Source of the DNA: Desulfobacteraceae bacterium
GTDB taxonomy: Bacteria > Desulfobacterota > Desulfobacteria > Desulfobacterales > Desulfobacteraceae
Assembly: GCA_022712835.1 (NCBI GenBank)
Contig: JAFLJU010000352.1
Coordinates: 1 to 36,861, forward strand
Length of the DNA: 36,861 nucleotides
Direction: 5' to 3'
A program made the translations under genes and the position numbers. Shown here piece by piece: positions 1-8,867 of this stretch (positions are counted from its first letter, which is position 1; each line of letters starts with the position of its first letter). Below the pieces are notes generated by a model. That model had not been told where the DNA came from and searched no databases. It saw only the letters and a list, made by a program, of their open reading frames with translations.

Positions 1-464
1 GCTGAGTTACGAAAAAATATCTCCCCGTACCCGGACAGGGCATCAATTCCTTCTTGAATTCTGGCCCCTCCGGAATCATTCATGCCGATGATGGGAGACC
101 CTGTTTTCAAGGCCATGTCCATCACCTTGCAGATTTTTTTGGCATGCATCTCCCCAAGGGACCCGGCCCTGGCGGTAAAATCCTGGGCATAGGCAAAAAC
201 GATGCGGCCGTCCACCTTGCCGTGGCCTGTGATCACCCCGTCGGCAGGGATCTCTTTGCTTTCCATGCCAAAATTGGTGCACCGGTGTGTGACAAACATA
301 TCCACTTCCCTGAAACTTCCCTTGTCAAACAGGAGAGCAAGCCGTTCCCTGGCATTGAGTTTTCCATTATCACGGCGTTTGGCAAGTGCCTTTTCTCCCC
401 CCATTCCTAAAATCTTTTCTTCCTTTAACTTAAGTTCCTGGATCTTGTCTGCTGTAACTCCCAT
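1..464 (-). CDS. Acyl-CoA carboxylase, carboxyltransferase (beta) subunit, 5' part only
   Basis: About 154 N-terminal residues are visible and the rest lies beyond the left edge. The protein would transfer carboxyl from biotin to an acyl-CoA, most often propionyl-CoA (giving methylmalonyl-CoA) in this family. Seen: the N-terminal segment with NARERLALLFDKGSF near residues 37-51, a hallmark of decarboxylase/carboxyltransferase beta subunits, and the CoA-binding-loop motif NDSGGARIQEG around residues 129-139. The ATG start is preceded by an AGGAAGGGA ribosome site, and no other start fits as well. A short AT-rich gap with repeated TTCTTATAT separates it from the DUF6125-like gene read in the same direction. 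Family assignment is firm. The acyl-CoA specificity (propionyl, methylmalonyl or glutaconyl) cannot be told from this fragment. Confidence 0.93.
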   Translation of the reverse strand, partial: MGVTADKIQELKLKEEKILGMGGEKALAKRRDNGKLNARERLALLFDKGSFREVDMFVTHRCTNFGMESKEIPADGVITGHGKVDGRIVFAYAQDFTARAGSLGEMHAKKICKVMDMALKTGSPIIGMNDSGGARIQEGIDALSGYGEIFFRNS

Positions 465-546
465 AGATCAATCCCTTCCTTTATATTTAAGCGATTCTTA
501 TATTCTTATATTCTTATAAACTATTATTGGCACCTAACGCCTCTTT

Positions 547-1287
547 TTACAGGCTAAAACGCCACGCACAAAACCAATCATCTGGATGGTCATCCGGCGG
601 ACACCCGATACATTGGGTTTTAATCCGTGGATCAACTGCTGTTGCAAAATATGTATATTCTACCAGGCCTGCAGACTTGCACGGATAATCATCCAGTTTT
701 TTCATTATCCTTGCCCTTTGTACCCGACATTCATTCATCTGGAATACAAAACTTTCAGCTCCCTCGTCAACAATTGATTGTGTATTTATGAGGGAATACA
801 TCCTGAAATTCAAGGCTTTTTTCAATCCGACAAGCCCCGGCGCTTCTCCCAGATTTAAAATTTTCTTAATGGCATGGGCCTCATAGGGGGAAAACTGTGC
901 CCAGCAGGAATCATTACATCGTTTGGCATCATTCATCCCATGTTCAAACTCCACTGCCTGGAACCAGACCCCATCATTCACCAGCCAGTTTTTTGCCACG
1001 GCTTTCATCAAATGGTCCATGGCATTTTCATCCATATCCAGCAATGCCTTTGGTAATCCGTTTTCGATTTCAAACCCCAATTCCTTTGCCAACCGCTTCA
1101 ACCCAATGCCAACCGTTTTTTGGGTTGCCGTATCCAGAATCTTCAGGGCTTTTTCCATGCCCATCTGGTGACGAACCTCTGCAAACCAAAGTCCGTAATG
1201 AACAACAATTCGAGTAAACATGTCAACGACAAAACTTGCTTTTTCCTCTTTTGTGAGAGATGGGCAATCACCGCTGATATCGGCCAT
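547..1287 (-). CDS. DUF6125-like conserved cytosolic protein
   Basis: This 246-residue soluble protein has no signal peptide or membrane segment. The C-terminal half is cysteine-containing: an ECRVQ motif, DYPCKSAG, and a terminal block TQCIGCPPDDHPDDWFCAW that ends the protein. From memory this ending resembles the DUF6125 family, which is related to the L-2-amino-thiazoline-4-carboxylate hydrolase-like proteins seen in sulfate reducers and other anaerobes. No reaction is established for this branch. The conserved Cys/His set suggests a metal or catalytic thiol site, which is inference. The start has a good AAGGAG site. The gene is divergent from the response regulator gene and may be read on into the carboxyltransferase gene. 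Confidence 0.8.
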   Translation of the reverse strand: MADISGDCPSLTKEEKASFVVDMFTRIVVHYGLWFAEVRHQMGMEKALKILDTATQKTVGIGLKRLAKELGFEIENGLPKALLDMDENAMDHLMKAVAKNWLVNDGVWFQAVEFEHGMNDAKRCNDSCWAQFSPYEAHAIKKILNLGEAPGLVGLKKALNFRMYSLINTQSIVDEGAESFVFQMNECRVQRARIMKKLDDYPCKSAGLVEYTYFATAVDPRIKTQCIGCPPDDHPDDWFCAWRFSL

Positions 1288-1665
1288 GGGACAGACTCCT
1301 TAATAATAGATTGACGGACCCCTAATGAAGACTTGAGTCATACCTAATAAATCAGTGCATACCTTGTCAAGTAACTTAAGAACCGCAAATGAAATAAACT
1401 AAGCCAGAACGGCCAGACAGACAGTTCTCCCTTGGGGATATAACCATAGGAATGAATTATCATTGCTTTTCAAAATAATAAAAGTTAGACTAAACAGATA
1501 GTAATTTTCATTGTTTTATACCACCATGGCAATGGTTTATAGATAGTTGGAGCCGGGAATGTTAGTAAAAAAACACCTAAAAGACCGGAACATGCCTGAA
1601 AATTTCTCTGAAACACCGATCTGCCTTCTCCTTCTGGATCTCCTCTCATCCCCGGGAGTGAACAA
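1288..1665. other. Intergenic region between divergent genes
   Basis: This 378-base region separates the DUF6125-like gene (minus) from the response regulator gene (plus). A TTGACA box on the minus strand (complement of 1365-1370) could be the -35 of the DUF6125-like gene, but the -10 candidate 15 bases further on (TATTAG) is poor. No strong hairpin, RNA gene or open frame with coding character was seen. Confidence 0.4.
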
Positions 1666-2445
1666 ATGACATCGGCCCATTCCCACAAAGTTCTGGTGGT
1701 GGATGATGAACCCCAGGTTGGCAAGGCCCTTCGCCGGCTGCTTGAAATGGAGAAGCTTGAATCGGTATATGCCAACAGTGGTGAATCCGCTCTGGAGATT
1801 CTGAAATCAGCCCCCCAGCCATTTTCCCTAATTATTTCAGACCAAAAAATGCCCGGAATGGAGGGCACCCAATTCCTTGAGCATGCAAAAACACTCCATC
1901 CCGAAACCATTCGTTTTCTGATAACCGGGTATTCACAAATGGAAACCATCATCAATGCCGTGAACAAGGGCGCTGTCCAGAGGTATATCTCAAAACCATG
2001 GGACAATGATGAACTACTAGTGGCCATACGATCCGGGATTGAACAATATGAACGGTTTCTGGAAAACAAAGCCCTCATTACCCTTGCAAAAAAACAAAAT
2101 GCCACCTTGTATGAATTAAACTGTGAGCTCATGGAAACAGCCAAAACCCATGACAAAGAAAGAATCTCCATCGATACACAAATCGAATCCATTGATGCAC
2201 AACTCAAAGGATTGACCTCCCATCAGGCTCTTGGGCCAGCCCAAATTATGGAACAATTGCAGGCAACTTTGGCCCCCCTTGGTGAACAAGGCCAGGAAAT
2301 GCTAAATACTCTGTGTTCAAAAACAATAACCGCATTGTTCAACGATTTTAACGATCTGGCCCTGGGAAACGGATTTGAGATGACACGTCCGCTTAAAGGA
2401 AAATCCACACCACCCTCCGGTAATATTGGACAGGCCGATGACTGA
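1666..2445 (+). CDS. Response regulator, receiver domain with coiled C-terminal region
   Basis: This 259-residue cytoplasmic two-component receiver protein carries the full phosphorylation set: acidic pocket D13-D14, phospho-acceptor D59 in ISDQKMPG, T87 in FLITGYS and K110 in YISKPW. The receiver covers about residues 6-125. The rest has no DNA-binding domain: a helical, probably coiled segment (about 130-195) and a tail that includes LGNGFEMTRPLKG. It therefore probably signals by protein contact, perhaps to the product of the next gene, which overlaps it by 8 bases. The ATG has a GGGAGTG ribosome site 6 bases upstream, and the nearest upstream ATG is out of frame. The cognate kinase is not in the window. 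Confidence 0.9.
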   Translation: MTSAHSHKVLVVDDEPQVGKALRRLLEMEKLESVYANSGESALEILKSAPQPFSLIISDQKMPGMEGTQFLEHAKTLHPETIRFLITGYSQMETIINAVNKGAVQRYISKPWDNDELLVAIRSGIEQYERFLENKALITLAKKQNATLYELNCELMETAKTHDKERISIDTQIESIDAQLKGLTSHQALGPAQIMEQLQATLAPLGEQGQEMLNTLCSKTITALFNDFNDLALGNGFEMTRPLKGKSTPPSGNIGQADD

Positions 2446-4981
2446 TACCCAAAAACCCAAAATCCTCATTCTCGAAAGCAATGAATCCATAAGCAACCAT
2501 GCCAGGGCCATCCTCACTAAAGTTGGGTTTGATGTTCATTGCGAAGTCGTTTCAAAACAGGCGCTTTTACGGCTGGAAGAATCCAAATCCTCCCCCTTTG
2601 ACCTGTTTATCGCAAGCTTCAAATTACCAAAGATGGAAGGGGATGACATACACAAGCATGCAAAGACAATTTCCCCCATGACCCAACGAATGCTGATGGT
2701 ACCAGCAGACGAGCCGGACATGGTGATCCGGGCCATCAATAAGGGGGGGATTCATTCCTGCATCATTTACCCATTCCAGGATGAAGACCTTCTCAATCAG
2801 GCAAAAAACTGCCTGGTTCAGTTTCGGCGGTCCATGAAACGCCAGCAATTAAAGCGGGTCACCACCCACCAAAACCAGCAGCTGCTTAAAATTGCTCAGA
2901 AATTGAAAAAAAAGAATGAGGCCTGTCAAAAACTCATAGCTGAAAAAAAAGCGGAAAGATTAATGCGCAACTCCACGTTACGAAAAGCGCTCAAACAAAA
3001 GGCCCCGGACAAAGACTTCACCCTTGGGAAAAGAATAGAGCAAAACGATATTCCTGTCACACCAGATGGCCTTGGAAATGAGTTTTTGATACTGTGCGAC
3101 TATATCAAAGCCCTGTTTGACGCAAGCGCATTAAATGCGAATCTTAATCCATTTGTCCTTGATTTACACGCCCTTATTTTAAAAGAATCCAAGACAGCAG
3201 TGGCGACGACAAGCGCTATCGCTACTGGCACTGCTGCTGCTGCTGCTGTTGCTGATGATGATGATGCAACGGATTCGCCCGGTAACGCCTCTTCAGATCT
3301 TGTTCAAAAAATTTTAACCCTCGCCCTGACGTCACAGCCAGGCATCGGCATTGACACCGATCTTCAAAAAACAAATGCCTTGAATCAAGATGCGGACACC
3401 TCTTTAAATGCATATATCGAACTTTCATTTTCAAAAGATCTGACAACGGCATCGATTCAAAAAGTAAAAGGAATGGACTTACCAGATATTCTCACCCTTT
3501 CCAGCCTCATGGACTTTCTGCAGGAACAGAATATCATTTTTGGCATTGTCGAAGACAAAGCCATTGAAGAGGGGATTTTGCGCCTAAAAACAGAGGTTCA
3601 AAGCCTGATAGTCGCAAAGGGGGAGAAACCGGTATCCAGTGAAAACGGTTCCATAAAGTTTCATTTTGAAAACGATTTTACAAACCCTGGTAAAATACAG
3701 GAAGACGGCACCATTGATTTCAGGGATCGGGGGGAAATTCCCTATGTCAGCATAGGTGCCTTCCTTGCCGAGAAAACACCGGCAAAAGAAGGAAAAAACG
3801 GAATGGATGTCCTTGGCAACCCCATCCTTGCTGACCCCGCCCTGGACCCTGTCTTTATTGCCAGCAACGGCACCCGTACAAACGATGACGGGTTAGAGAT
3901 TTATGCAGACCTGGATGGACAACCCCATGTGGATGCCATGGGAAACATAACGGTCAATCCGGAACTGATGATCAATGGAGATGTTGACTTTGAAACGGGT
4001 AATATCGATTTCAACGGGAATATCATTGTAAAGGGAATTGTAAAGGAGGGGTTCACCATCAAAGGCATCAGCCTTACGGCCCAGGAGATTGAAGGGGCTG
4101 AGATTGAATTGTCAGGAGATTTATATATCTCTGACGGTATCACAGAGGCAAAGATTCACTCGGTGGGCAATGTTCATGCAAAATTTATCAATCATTCTAG
4201 GGTTGCAGGATTTGGCGACCTTATTATTCAAAAAGAGATCATTGATTCTAAGATCGTGATCTCCGGTGCATGTCAAAACCCAGGCGGCCATATCATTACC
4301 TCAAAAATCATTGCGAAATGTGGGATTGAAGCCGGCAATATCGGAACGACCGCATCCAAACCAGCTGTCCTGAAAGTCGGCGTGGATGAACATATAAAAA
4401 TTTTGACCCAAACAATTCAAGACCGATTGGAAAAATCCCTGGCCCGGTTACAAGAAGTAAAAGAAAAAATTAAATTGATCGAAATCCAGGACCAGGAACT
4501 TTATGGGCAGATCACTCAAAAAGCTCAAATCCAGGAAAAAGCCCAGAATGAAATGAAAGAAATAGGACAAATCATTCTTGATCTAAAAAAGGAGGATGAT
4601 GTGGCCGGGCTTCAAAAAGCCTCCATCCAATTAAAAAAATTATCGAAAACAGCTGAAACAGTAGAACAGGAATTAAACAAAATATTTGAAACCCAGGATC
4701 TGTATGCAAAGCAAATAAACCAATTCAAAGAACGGATAAACCAGATTGAGAACCAAAACAAACGAGATGTCCTTGAAAAAAAGGGCCTGAAAGAGTTTGC
4801 CGATAAAACCCCCCCTCTTCCCCGGATTCTCATCAATGGGAAAATTATCGAGGACACCAGTATTTACGGACCCAATTCCTCAATTACCATAAGGGAAGAT
4901 CTTAGCCGGTGCCGGATACAGGAGACGGCCATGGCGGAAGATGGACAATATTTTTATGAGATGAATGTCACCGATTTATAA
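2438..4981 (+). CDS. Degenerate receiver fused to FapA (DUF342) family protein
   Basis: This 847-residue protein appears to be a fusion. Residues 1-125 align with the receiver of the preceding gene but lack its chemistry: the acidic pair is E13-S14, the phospho-acceptor position is S60 and the conserved lysine is Y111, so it is probably a pseudo-receiver. A basic helical stretch follows (135-190), then an Ala-rich/Asp-rich linker around 262-276 encoded by GCT and GAT triplet runs. The FapA-like body lies near 375-645 (motifs KEGKNGMDVLG and repeated beta segments with NGDVDFETGNIDF), then a long coiled coil (650-790) and a small beta tail. FapA/DUF342 proteins are linked to flagellar assembly and envelope processes, but their mechanism is not settled. 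A TTG start four codons upstream is possible. The ATG overlapping the upstream stop is preferred, which implies translational coupling. Confidence 0.85.
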   Translation: MTDTQKPKILILESNESISNHARAILTKVGFDVHCEVVSKQALLRLEESKSSPFDLFIASFKLPKMEGDDIHKHAKTISPMTQRMLMVPADEPDMVIRAINKGGIHSCIIYPFQDEDLLNQAKNCLVQFRRSMKRQQLKRVTTHQNQQLLKIAQKLKKKNEACQKLIAEKKAERLMRNSTLRKALKQKAPDKDFTLGKRIEQNDIPVTPDGLGNEFLILCDYIKALFDASALNANLNPFVLDLHALILKESKTAVATTSAIATGTAAAAAVADDDDATDSPGNASSDLVQKILTLALTSQPGIGIDTDLQKTNALNQDADTSLNAYIELSFSKDLTTASIQKVKGMDLPDILTLSSLMDFLQEQNIIFGIVEDKAIEEGILRLKTEVQSLIVAKGEKPVSSENGSIKFHFENDFTNPGKIQEDGTIDFRDRGEIPYVSIGAFLAEKTPAKEGKNGMDVLGNPILADPALDPVFIASNGTRTNDDGLEIYADLDGQPHVDAMGNITVNPELMINGDVDFETGNIDFNGNIIVKGIVKEGFTIKGISLTAQEIEGAEIELSGDLYISDGITEAKIHSVGNVHAKFINHSRVAGFGDLIIQKEIIDSKIVISGACQNPGGHIITSKIIAKCGIEAGNIGTTASKPAVLKVGVDEHIKILTQTIQDRLEKSLARLQEVKEKIKLIEIQDQELYGQITQKAQIQEKAQNEMKEIGQIILDLKKEDDVAGLQKASIQLKKLSKTAETVEQELNKIFETQDLYAKQINQFKERINQIENQNKRDVLEKKGLKEFADKTPPLPRILINGKIIEDTSIYGPNSSITIREDLSRCRIQETAMAEDGQYFYEMNVTDL
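3226..3265 (+). repeat. GCT/GAT triplet microsatellite inside coding sequence
   Basis: A run of GCT codons, with GTT interruptions, is followed by GAT codons and encodes an Ala tract then an Asp tract in the linker of the receiver-FapA protein. Because the unit is a triplet, slippage would change linker length without breaking the frame. Confidence 0.8.
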
Positions 4982-5821
4982 ACCCACCCCAAGTATGGAC
5001 TCATACAGGCCCAGATAATGCTGCCCCTCCTCAGTACGTCCCCTTTTCAGGCACCCATTGCCGTATATCCGGCATTTTTCCTCTAAAACACGTGCCGCCA
5101 TTTGTTCCTGTTCCCTGGAAAGGGATTTGGATCGAATCAGATTGGCAATGGAGGCTATGCGATATTTATCCTGGGAATGATGGGCTGACAATTGATCTTC
5201 ATGCCCGCCGTGCTTTATGGTACAGGGTTTGTCGATTAAAAAAATAGGATACTCGGCTGAGATACGAAGCCAGAGATCATAATCTTCACACACCAGAAAC
5301 GTTTCATCAAACCTCCCTTTCAGCGCAAAAAGATTTTTATGGATCATAACGGCTGAAGGGCTGACCAGACACAGATGAAGGGAGGGCTCAAAAATCATGC
5401 CCGATGGCTTTTTATGCTTCACCTTGGGATTGACCCTTCTGCCATTGCGTATCCAGATCTCTTCTGTTTGGCAGATCAGCGCTTCCGGATGCTGGTCAAA
5501 AAAATCGATCTGACAGGAAATTTTATCCGGCGTCCAGGCATCATCGGAATCCAGAAGCGCAATGTATTGGCCGCGGCTGTGTTGAATACCAATATTCCGA
5601 GCCGCACTTACCCCTCGATTTTCCTGGGAAAGCACCTGAATTTTGTTCCCATATCCGGCCAAAAGATCCAGGGTATTGTCGGTGGACCCGTCATTGATCA
5701 CGATAATCTCAATGGGCGTATAGATTTGTGCCAGGACAGAATCGATTGCCGTTTTCAAGACCCAGGCTCGATCAAAGGTGGGGATAATGACACTGACCAG
5801 CTTCTCGTAATTTAGATTCAT
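4976..5821 (-). CDS. Glycosyltransferase family 2
   Basis: This 281-residue GT-A fold enzyme would transfer a sugar from a nucleotide-sugar donor. Seen: N-terminal strand VSVIIPTFDRAW (9-20), nucleotide-binding VINDGSTDNT (41-50), the QENRGVSAARNIGI loop, and the metal-binding DSDDAW motif at 91-96. The later CEDYDLWLRIS segment matches the usual catalytic region. No membrane segment is present, so it is likely a soluble or peripheral transferase for surface polysaccharide or protein glycosylation. Donor and acceptor are unknown. Its 3' end overlaps the convergent FapA-type gene by six bases. No clear ribosome site precedes the ATG, so the start is less certain than the family. Confidence 0.9.
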   Translation of the reverse strand: MNLNYEKLVSVIIPTFDRAWVLKTAIDSVLAQIYTPIEIIVINDGSTDNTLDLLAGYGNKIQVLSQENRGVSAARNIGIQHSRGQYIALLDSDDAWTPDKISCQIDFFDQHPEALICQTEEIWIRNGRRVNPKVKHKKPSGMIFEPSLHLCLVSPSAVMIHKNLFALKGRFDETFLVCEDYDLWLRISAEYPIFLIDKPCTIKHGGHEDQLSAHHSQDKYRIASIANLIRSKSLSREQEQMAARVLEEKCRIYGNGCLKRGRTEEGQHYLGLYESILGVGL

Positions 5822-5952
5822 ACAAGTGTTTATACCATGACTTTTTTTTATGGTAAATCCCTATTCCTATCAGTATTAAGTTCATTTTTTGTCTTGCTTT
5901 TTTTATAAAAATAAAAAACAATGAACTCATTCGTTTTTAATACCGGTAAACC

Positions 5953-5979
5953 TTGACATAAGAATTCAAATCGCATAAT
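5953..5979 (+). promoter_or_regulatory. Sigma70-like promoter of the kor operon
   Basis: A perfect TTGACA -35 is followed after 15 bases by CATAAT (5 of 6 matches to the -10). It lies about 45 bases before the first gene of the operon. The spacing is at the short end of the usual range. Confidence 0.55.
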
Positions 5980-6023
5980 GAAATGCCTAAATTTGGATAG
6001 GTTTATCTATAGAAGAGGATAAT

Positions 6024-6245
6024 ATGGGAAAAGGCAAATCAGTCACACATAAAATCGAAAAAGAATGGTGCAAAGGGTGTGGTATCTGCGTTCACTTCTG
6101 CCCCAAGAAAGTTCTTGAGCTTGACAGAAACGGAAAGGTAGAGGCCGTAAGACCGGAAGACTGCATCGCATGCATGCTGTGCGAACTCCGGTGCCCCGAT
6201 TTAGCAATACAAATCATCAAAAATCAGGATGGGGAAAATGACTAA
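6024..6245 (+). CDS. korD: 2-oxoacid:ferredoxin oxidoreductase delta subunit (2x[4Fe-4S] ferredoxin)
   Basis: This 73-residue two-cluster ferredoxin subunit passes electrons from the TPP site to soluble ferredoxin. Eight cysteines form two classic sets: C16, C19, C22, C26 (followed by Pro) and C47, C50, C53, C57 (followed by Pro). It is the first gene of a tightly packed delta-alpha-beta-gamma operon. Its stop overlaps the start of the alpha gene. The start follows an AGAGG site and a sigma70-like promoter. The order is typical of 2-oxoglutarate oxidoreductases of anaerobes that run an oxidative TCA cycle. A 2-ketoisovalerate enzyme is the main alternative. Confidence 0.9.
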   Translation: MGKGKSVTHKIEKEWCKGCGICVHFCPKKVLELDRNGKVEAVRPEDCIACMLCELRCPDLAIQIIKNQDGEND

Positions 6246-7392
6246 CAAGAATAATATCAGGTTTGTTCAGGGAAATGAAGCCTGTGTTGAGGGAGCGCTT
6301 TATGCGGGCCTCAATTTTTTCGCAGGTTACCCCATTACCCCGTCAACTGAAATCATGGAGCATCTTGCAGCAAGGCTTCCAAAGGTAGGCGGAAAATTCA
6401 TCCAGATGGAAGATGAAATCGCCTCCATGGGCGCCATCATCGGTGCATCCCTTACCGGTAACAAAGTCATGACCGCCACTTCTGGCCCGGGGTTTTCCCT
6501 GAAGCAGGAAGCGCTTGGGTATGCCTGTATGGCAGAAATCCCCTGTGTAATAGCCAATGTTCAAAGGGGGGGGCCCTCCACGGGGAACCCGACCCATGTG
6601 AGCCAGGGAGACGTAAACCAGGTCAGATGGGGAACCCATGGGGACCATGCCATCATAGCGCTCACTGCATCCAATCACCAGGATGTGTTTAAGATAACGG
6701 TTGAGGCCTTTAATCTGGCTGAAACCTATCGGACCCCGGTTATTATTCTTCTGGATGAAGCCATTGGTCACATGCGCGAAAAACTAATCATTCCGGAACC
6801 CGGAGAAATCCCCGTGGTGGACCGGTTAAGAACCTCTGTGGGCAAAGACGTGGATTACCATCCCTATCTGCCCCGGGAGGACGGACGGTTGCCCATGTCT
6901 GATTTTGGAGGAGAACACCGGTACAATGTGACCGGGCTTTTCCATGATATGTGGGGATTTCCCAACAATGATCCACCAGTGGTCAATGGGTTGCTCCACC
7001 ACCTGGTGGACAAAATCGAAAATTCGATCAATGATATTGCCATGTATAAGGAATATTGGCTGGATGATGCGGAATATGTCCTGGTTTCCTTTGGATCATC
7101 GGCCCGCTCTGCCATTCACCTTGCCCAGAACAGGCGGGCTAGAGGAGTAAAAATAGGAGTTCTTGAGCTCCAGACACTTTGGCCCTTTCCCACGGATATT
7201 GTCCGGGAAAAATGTGCCAATGCAAAGGCGGTCATCGTGGTTGAAATGAATATGGGCCAGGTTATCACCCAGGTGAAGAATGCCGTGGATAATCCCGACA
7301 ATGTATTCCTGGCAAATAGGATTGACGGCCAATTGATCTCCCCCACGGATATCAAAACGGTTTTGAGAATGATTCAAGGCAAGGGGGTATAA
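6238..7392 (+). CDS. korA: 2-oxoacid:ferredoxin oxidoreductase alpha subunit
   Basis: With the subunit encoded next, this protein decarboxylates a 2-oxoacid, most likely 2-oxoglutarate, to the acyl-CoA and reduced ferredoxin. Seen in 384 residues: the pyrimidine-domain signature YPITPSTE (31-38), the MEDEIASMGAIIGAS segment (57-71), SGPGFSLKQE (82-91), the QRGGPSTGNPT loop (109-119) shared by Kor and Vor enzymes, and a C-terminal transketolase-like domain with VVEMNMGQ. I start it at the ATG overlapping the korD stop, because AGGATGGGG lies just upstream. An ATG three codons earlier is possible but has no ribosome site. Overlap with korD and a one-base gap to korB indicate coupled translation. 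Confidence 0.9.
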   Translation: MTNKNNIRFVQGNEACVEGALYAGLNFFAGYPITPSTEIMEHLAARLPKVGGKFIQMEDEIASMGAIIGASLTGNKVMTATSGPGFSLKQEALGYACMAEIPCVIANVQRGGPSTGNPTHVSQGDVNQVRWGTHGDHAIIALTASNHQDVFKITVEAFNLAETYRTPVIILLDEAIGHMREKLIIPEPGEIPVVDRLRTSVGKDVDYHPYLPREDGRLPMSDFGGEHRYNVTGLFHDMWGFPNNDPPVVNGLLHHLVDKIENSINDIAMYKEYWLDDAEYVLVSFGSSARSAIHLAQNRRARGVKIGVLELQTLWPFPTDIVREKCANAKAVIVVEMNMGQVITQVKNAVDNPDNVFLANRIDGQLISPTDIKTVLRMIQGKGV

Positions 7393-7393
7393 G

Positions 7394-8218
7394 ATGAACG
7401 ATACACCATTTGATTTTAAAGATTATGTAAGAGCACGGTTTTTCCCCCATATGTGGTGTCCGGGCTGCGGCCATGGAATCGTCCTGGGGTCACTGCTCCG
7501 GGCCATCCATGAACTGGGACTTTCGAAAAACGAAATTGTCATGACCTCCGGAATCGGGTGTTCCTCCAGGATATCCGGGTATGTTGATTTTCATTCCCTG
7601 CACACCATCCACGGCAGGGCACTGACATTTGCCACCGGTGTCAAACTTTCCCGACCCAACCTCAAGGCCATTGTGCCCATGGGAGACGGAGATGCACTGG
7701 CCATTGGCGGAAATCATTTTATCCATGCCTGCCGTCGGAACATTGATATCACGGCCATTGTCATGAACAACCGAATTTACGGCATGACCGGCGGCCAGTT
7801 TTCTCCCCTGTCTGGCCCTGGGAAGAAAGCCACCACCGCCCCCTATACCACCATTGACAATGAGTTTGATATTGTTGAACTGGCAAAGAGTGCCGGTGCC
7901 TCTTTTGTGGCCCGATCCACGGTATTCCATGCCACGGAAGCAAAAGATATTCTTAAAAAAGCCATCATGCACAAGGGTTTTTCCGTTGTGGAAATTTTGA
8001 CCCAGTGCCCCACCTATTACGGCAGAAAAAATAAGGAAGGGGATGCGGTCCAGATGATGGAAGGGTATAAAACCAATACGGTAAAAATCGGGTCCAAAAA
8101 ACTGGAAAAAAACCCCAACCTGATTCAACGGGGTATCTTTGTTGAAGACACGGACAAGCCGGAATATTGTGAGGCATATGACCACATCATTGAGACTGCA
8201 ATGAAAGGAAACGCATAA
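7394..8218 (+). CDS. korB: 2-oxoacid:ferredoxin oxidoreductase beta subunit (TPP-binding)
   Basis: This 274-residue subunit holds thiamine pyrophosphate. Seen: WCPGCGHG at 21-28, GIGCSS at 54-59 and the TPP/Mg motif from GDGDALAIGG (97-106) to MNNRIYGMTGGQ (124-135). The cluster cysteine arrangement is that of short beta subunits lacking extra ferredoxin domains, consistent with a separate KorD. It begins one base after korA and its stop overlaps the korC start (TAATG). The C-terminal part, with TQCPTYYGRKN, is also typical of the family. Substrate choice (2-oxoglutarate versus branched 2-oxoacids) rests on operon order, not on a diagnostic residue. Confidence 0.92.
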   Translation: MNDTPFDFKDYVRARFFPHMWCPGCGHGIVLGSLLRAIHELGLSKNEIVMTSGIGCSSRISGYVDFHSLHTIHGRALTFATGVKLSRPNLKAIVPMGDGDALAIGGNHFIHACRRNIDITAIVMNNRIYGMTGGQFSPLSGPGKKATTAPYTTIDNEFDIVELAKSAGASFVARSTVFHATEAKDILKKAIMHKGFSVVEILTQCPTYYGRKNKEGDAVQMMEGYKTNTVKIGSKKLEKNPNLIQRGIFVEDTDKPEYCEAYDHIIETAMKGNA

Positions 8219-8760
8219 TGGAACGTTCAAGACTTGTTTTTTCAGGCTCAGGTGGACAGGGCGTGATCACGGCAGCCATTATCCTGGCCGAGGCGGCTGC
8301 TCTTTTTGAAGGGAAAAATGCCGTCCAGTCCCAGAGTTACGGGGCAGCGGCAAGGGGAGGTGCCACCCGGAGCGATATTCTGATTTCAGATACGGAAATT
8401 AATTTCCCCAAGGTGATCCAACCCAATATTTTGGTCAGCCTGACCCAGGAAAGTTATAATAAATTTTCCCAGATTATTCGCCCCGGCGGTCTCTTATTGA
8501 TGGATTCCAAATATGTAACCATTGAGAAAAAGGTGGCGGCAAAACATATTTGTCTGCCCATGTATGAGACGGTCATGGAGAAAATTGGAAAACCCATTGT
8601 ATTTAACATCTGTATGCTGGGTGCCCTCATCGGGATTACCCAACTGGTAAAACCCGAATCCATCCTCAAGGTTTTGGAGACCACCATTCCCAAGGATTTC
8701 ATGGACATGAACAAAAAAGCCCTGGACTTGGGTATGGAAATGGGTGAAGCCCAACGATAA
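8218..8760 (+). CDS. korC: 2-oxoacid:ferredoxin oxidoreductase gamma subunit
   Basis: This 180-residue subunit is of the POR_N/gamma type and contributes to the CoA-binding part of the complex. Seen: SGSGGQGVITAA at 9-20, QSYGAAARGGATRSD near 43-57 and the following beta-sheet that ends in NICMLGALIG. It is the last gene of korDABC. A strong terminator lies about 70 bases downstream. Just after the stop is a pair of identical 14-base direct repeats (AAAGATACGATAAA, 16-base period) of unknown use. Confidence 0.9.
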   Translation: MERSRLVFSGSGGQGVITAAIILAEAAALFEGKNAVQSQSYGAAARGGATRSDILISDTEINFPKVIQPNILVSLTQESYNKFSQIIRPGGLLLMDSKYVTIEKKVAAKHICLPMYETVMEKIGKPIVFNICMLGALIGITQLVKPESILKVLETTIPKDFMDMNKKALDLGMEMGEAQR

Positions 8761-8824
8761 GATCAAGAAAGATACGATAAAAAAAAGATACGATAAAGCA
8801 AGATCCGTAAAAAAGCGTTACCCC

Positions 8825-8866
8825 AAAAAAGTGCCTGGTGCCAATTTGACCGCCAGGCACTTTTTT
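8825..8866. terminator. Bidirectional rho-independent terminator
   Basis: A stem of about 13 base pairs (AAAAAGTGCCTGG against CCAGGCACTTTTT) with a 14-base loop is flanked by an A-run on one side and a T-run on the other. It can end korDABC transcription on the plus strand and the small convergent gene on the minus strand. Confidence 0.88.
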
Positions 8867-8867
8867 A

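Noticed and set aside
1485..2207. 240-residue open frame on the minus strand
   Set aside because: It is antisense to the response regulator, whose receiver motifs are unambiguous. Its own translation is Ser-rich and has no domain or ribosome site.
7490..8230. 246-residue open frame on the minus strand
   Set aside because: It is antisense to korB. The translation is rich in Gly, His and Asn without any motif.
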